Source: an uncultured Veillonella sp.
GTDB taxonomy: Bacteria > Bacillota > Negativicutes > Veillonellales > Veillonellaceae
Assembly: GCA_900549845.1 (NCBI GenBank)
Contig: URPT01000067.1
Coordinates: 1 to 8,627, forward strand
DNA: 8,627 bases
Reading direction: 5' to 3'
Part shown: piece after piece, positions 6,054 to 8,627 of the stretch
How the letters are laid out: every line of letters begins with the position of its first letter
Numbering within the stretch: position 1 is the stretch's first letter
Notes under the pieces: model-generated
The model's database searches: none
Told to the model about the DNA's origin: nothing
Seen by the model: only the letters and a program-made list of their open reading frames with translations
Program-made: the position numbers and the translations under genes

Positions 6054-6064
6054 AATTCTATACC

Positions 6065-6670
6065 TTATAAATCTTCACTTTTAAATAATTGATAGCCTTC
6101 AAAATAATAACTATGGTCAAGGCCTTTCATAAATAGTTCTCGATTATTGATATCACTCGTAAGTGCTTTAGCAAGAATAGCTTTTATTTCTAAGTCATTT
6201 ACTGGACTTCGTTCCATAGCAGACAAATATTGCTCTTTATCAACCTGACTCCAATCGATGGTCTTTTGTAATTCTGTACACAACATATGATCAAGCCATA
6301 ATCGCATGCTACGACCATTACCTTCTCTAAAAGGATGAGCGACATTCATTTCAACATACTTTTCTACAATTTCTTCAAAAGTAGATTGCGGCATATCTTC
6401 AATAGTTTTAACCGCTTCAGCAAGATACATGACAGGAACAAAGCGGAAATTTCCTTTTGCAATATTCACAGTCCGCAATGTACCAGCAAAATCATATATA
6501 TCTTGAAATAATATAGTATGTATTTTTTGCAAGGTAGTCCACGTACCACTAGGCATATCATTAAGTAAGTTTTTTTCAAACAATGTTGTTGCCGCTTTTT
6601 TACTTATTCGTTCTTCTTCTCTAGCCAATGTTGGGGAATCGGCAATCCCCAATCTATTAGTGATAACCAT
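6065..6670 (-). CDS. fic: Class III Fic-domain AMP-transferase, self-inhibited
   Basis: This 201-residue Fic protein should transfer AMP from ATP to hydroxyl side chains of target proteins. Visible features are the complete catalytic loop HPFREGNGRSMR at 112-123 (H112 base, E116 for metal, GNGR 117-120 for phosphates, R123) and the flap NFRFVPV at 74-80. A C-terminal inhibitory helix motif S-x-x-x-E-G at 187-192 (SYYFEG) has E191 as the predicted blocking residue. The small size and C-terminal position of the motif place it with the Neisseria meningitidis Fic type (class III). In that type, oligomerisation holds the enzyme off, self-AMPylation releases it, and DNA gyrase B is a target. No separate antitoxin gene lies beside it, as expected for this class. 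The start ATG at 6670-6668 follows AAGGAGG by six bases. It is co-transcribed with a Yip1-like gene. The activity is predicted; the target here is unknown. Confidence 0.93.
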   Translation of the reverse strand: MVITNRLGIADSPTLAREEERISKKAATTLFEKNLLNDMPSGTWTTLQKIHTILFQDIYDFAGTLRTVNIAKGNFRFVPVMYLAEAVKTIEDMPQSTFEEIVEKYVEMNVAHPFREGNGRSMRLWLDHMLCTELQKTIDWSQVDKEQYLSAMERSPVNDLEIKAILAKALTSDINNRELFMKGLDHSYYFEGYQLFKSEDL

Positions 6671-6696
6671 GTTGGACCTCCTTTTTATTTATTTTC

Positions 6697-6709
6697 ATTA
6701 TATATTATA
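6697..6709 (-). promoter_or_regulatory. Tandem -10 boxes before fic
   Basis: Two perfect TATAAT hexamers lie one base apart on the minus strand (6709-6704 and 6702-6697), about 27-35 bases before the fic start. No -35 with the right spacing was found for either, so the promoter is plausible but incomplete by eye. Confidence 0.4.
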
Positions 6710-6770
6710 CTATAGGAACAAAAATTATAGTTATTACAACTTTAAATATTACGAGCAATGAATAGAACTA

Positions 6771-6799
6771 AAAAAGCAGCCCAACAAGGGCTGCTTTTT
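6771..6799. terminator. Bidirectional-looking terminator of the zinc-binding protein gene
   Basis: AAAAAGCAGCCC at 6771-6782 and GGGCTGCTTTTT at 6788-6799 form a perfect 12-bp stem with a GC-rich core and a 5-base loop, flanked by A and T runs. On the minus strand it ends in TTTTTTAG, nine bases after the stop of the gene at 6808-7713. On the plus strand there is no gene to serve. Confidence 0.93.
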
Positions 6800-6807
6800 C
6801 GTTCATC

Positions 6808-7713
6808 TTATTTCAAAGATGCTGCAATTTTTGTAAGGTTTTCATCCATACGTTCTAAGTATGTTTTATTATCTTCGTTACTTTCGATTGTGTAAATAGT
6901 TTCTACCTTAGCACCAACTTCGCTTGCCAAAGTCTTGGATACTTCTGGGCTAGCCATTTCTTCTGCGAAGATAGTAGTGATATTGTTTTCTTTACAATAC
7001 TTGATGAGTTCTGCCAATTGCGCTGCATTTGGTTCGCCTTCAGCAAATACATCTTCTACACTATTTTGTTCTAACCCAAAGTCACGACATAAGTACGCAA
7101 ATGCTGCATGACCTGTAACAAAGTTTTTATGAGGCGCTTGTGCAAATTGACCTTCATATTTCTTAATCATTTCATCAAGTTTAGCTACGTAGTCATTGTA
7201 ATTCTTTTCGTAGTAATCCTTATTAGCTGGGTCAGCTTTTACAAAAGCATCTTTAATATTTTTCACTTCGATTTTTGCATTTTTTAAAGATAACCATGCA
7301 TGAGGATCTTCTGCGCCATGTTCCTTAATTTCTTCAGGATCAGTATTTTTGATAGCTTCTACGCCCTCTGTAGCAACAACAGTGATGAGCTTGCTGTTTT
7401 TAGCCGCATCAATCGCTTGTTGTGCCCAAGGTTCCATACCGAAACCGTTGTACACGAATACTTGAGCTGTTGCCAATTGTTTCATATTTTCAGGTTTCAA
7501 CTCGAAATCATGTGGCTCTACGCCATCTGGAATAATAGTAGATACCTCTACCTTGTCACCACCAATAGCTTTTGCGAATTCAGCCATGGCGTTAAAACTT
7601 GTTACCACTTGGATCTTCTTACCTGCTTGTTCCTTTGGTGCATCATTGCCACAGCCTGCAAATAATGCAGCCATCATGATGCCTATCATTAACAAAACCA
7701 GCTTCTTGACCAT
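6808..7713 (-). CDS. znuA: Zinc ABC transporter substrate-binding lipoprotein (ZnuA/AdcA type)
   Basis: This 301-residue cluster A-I metal-binding lipoprotein captures zinc outside the inner membrane and hands it to an ABC importer. A lipoprotein signal (MVKKLVLLMIG...) ends in the lipobox LFAGC with C21 lipidated. The metal ligands expected in this family are visible: H68 in VEPHDF, H138 in EDPHAW and H202 in TGHAAF. A fourth acidic ligand is probably near the C-terminus (ESNEDNKTYLERM, 277-289). A His as third ligand fits zinc-type members; manganese members (PsaA type) carry Glu there. The loop between residues 116 and 137 is acidic and has a single His, so it lacks the long His-rich loop of proteobacterial ZnuA, and no C-terminal ZinT domain follows. 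The ATG at 7713-7711 follows AAGGAGG by six bases. It is divergent from its ATPase partner and monocistronic. Zinc is inferred from ligands and context. Confidence 0.92.
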   Translation of the reverse strand: MVKKLVLLMIGIMMAALFAGCGNDAPKEQAGKKIQVVTSFNAMAEFAKAIGGDKVEVSTIIPDGVEPHDFELKPENMKQLATAQVFVYNGFGMEPWAQQAIDAAKNSKLITVVATEGVEAIKNTDPEEIKEHGAEDPHAWLSLKNAKIEVKNIKDAFVKADPANKDYYEKNYNDYVAKLDEMIKKYEGQFAQAPHKNFVTGHAAFAYLCRDFGLEQNSVEDVFAEGEPNAAQLAELIKYCKENNITTIFAEEMASPEVSKTLASEVGAKVETIYTIESNEDNKTYLERMDENLTKIAASLK

Positions 7714-7754
7714 CGTAGTCCTCCTTTGTGAAATCCTGATCGCTATGCTTTCAT

Positions 7755-7771
7755 AGAATAGTAACCATTCT
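7755..7771. promoter_or_regulatory. Candidate Zur/Fur-family operator in the zinc divergent spacer
   Basis: AGAATAGTAACCATTCT is a 17-bp inverted repeat around a central base with only one mismatched pair, in the 1-base-centred form of Fur-family sites. It lies just upstream of the plus-strand -35 boxes and inside the transcribed leader of the binding-protein gene, so one bound repressor could control both directions. The identity of the regulator is inferred from the zinc genes, not from a consensus match. Confidence 0.45.
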
Positions 7772-7773
7772 TT

Positions 7774-7797
7774 AGTTGCAGTTGCGACTCAGTTGCA
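7774..7797. repeat. Three AGTTGC direct repeats
   Basis: AGTTGCA (7774-7780), AGTTGCG (7780-7786) and AGTTGCA (7791-7797) lie between the dyad at 7755-7771 and the -10 boxes. Two of them supply the TTGC of the plus-strand -35 boxes. The start-to-start spacing of the last two, 11 bases, is about one helical turn, so they may also bind a protein. Confidence 0.4.
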
Positions 7798-7821
7798 TTT
7801 GTAATATAGTTATAGTATAAA
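7782..7821 (+). promoter_or_regulatory. Two overlapping promoters for the zinc ATPase gene
   Basis: TTGCGA (7782-7787) with TATAGT (7805-7810), and TTGCAT (7793-7798) with TATAAA (7816-7821), each have a 17-base spacer. Either would give a leader of about 30-45 bases before the ATG at 7861. Confidence 0.55.
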
Positions 7822-7841
7822 CTTACTCAAGATTTTGTCAA
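7814..7841 (-). promoter_or_regulatory. Promoter of the zinc-binding lipoprotein gene
   Basis: On the minus strand a perfect -35 TTGACA (7841-7836) is 16 bases from TATACT (7819-7814). The transcript would begin near 7807 and carry a leader of about 95 bases containing the AGTTGC repeats and the 17-bp dyad. Its -10 overlaps the plus-strand -10 at 7816-7821, so the opposed promoters compete. Confidence 0.7.
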
Positions 7842-7860
7842 TTAGAAAAGTGGTTTTTAT

Positions 7861-8627
<767 letters not shown>

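Noticed and set aside
5740..6084. Plus-strand open frame opposite Yip1-like unit 5
   Set aside because: Antisense shadow of a membrane protein gene that has a coupled start and its own terminator.
6065..6670. Fic read as a class I toxin with a missing antitoxin
   Set aside because: The inhibitory S-x-x-x-E-G motif is inside the protein at residues 187-192, so a separate antitoxin is not expected.
6808..7713. Manganese (PsaA/MntC-type) binding protein
   Set aside because: The third ligand is His (H202, TGHAAF), whereas manganese members have Glu there; zinc is the better reading.
7300..7756. Plus-strand open frames opposite the zinc-binding lipoprotein
   Set aside because: Antisense to a gene with complete metal-binding motifs; no ribosome site or family pattern.
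7714..7860. Riboswitch in the roughly 95-base leader of the zinc-binding protein gene
   Set aside because: No multi-helix fold or terminator/anti-terminator pair is visible; the dyad there is better read as a protein site.

Overview
The window looks like chromosomal DNA of a low-GC diderm firmicute of the class Negativicutes, most likely Veillonella or a close relative. This rests on family recognition and AT-rich codon use; no rRNA or marker gene is present to confirm it. Almost every gene has a strong AAGGAGG-type ribosome site, and most transcription units end in a clear stem-loop.

Layout. Positions 1-1244 hold two minus-strand secreted proteins: the signal-peptide end of one that leaves the window, and a complete double-PepSY periplasmic protein. 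They are separated by about 510 bases containing a dyad, a terminator and a possible gene relic. At 1401-2303 a plus-strand FliB-type cysteine-rich protein, named after flagellin lysine methylase, stands alone. From 2380 to 6053 there are five consecutive minus-strand genes for small multi-pass membrane proteins that look Yip1-like and mutually paralogous. They form four transcription units. The most upstream of these genes (5484-6053) is preceded by a class III Fic AMP-transferase gene only 11 bases away, so the two form an operon. From 6808 a zinc-uptake locus begins: the ZnuA/AdcA-type solute-binding lipoprotein on the minus strand, and divergently a ZnuC-type ATPase on the plus strand. The ATPase reading frame runs out of the window inside a (CAGGCT)n repeat that encodes a Gln-Ala tail.

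How the genes work together. ZnuA and ZnuC are two parts of one importer; the permease would be expected to follow the ATPase beyond the right edge. Their 147-base divergent spacer has overlapping, opposed promoters and a 17-bp dyad suited to a Fur-family (Zur-like) repressor. The Fic enzyme carries its own inhibitory helix, so it needs no separate antitoxin; its partner appears to be a membrane protein of the Yip1-like group. The role of the Yip1-like cluster is unknown.

Most interesting points: the hexanucleotide repeat in the ATPase, the Fic/Yip1-like operon, the five-gene Yip1-like expansion, a FliB homologue with no flagellar gene in sight, and several palindromes sitting on promoters.
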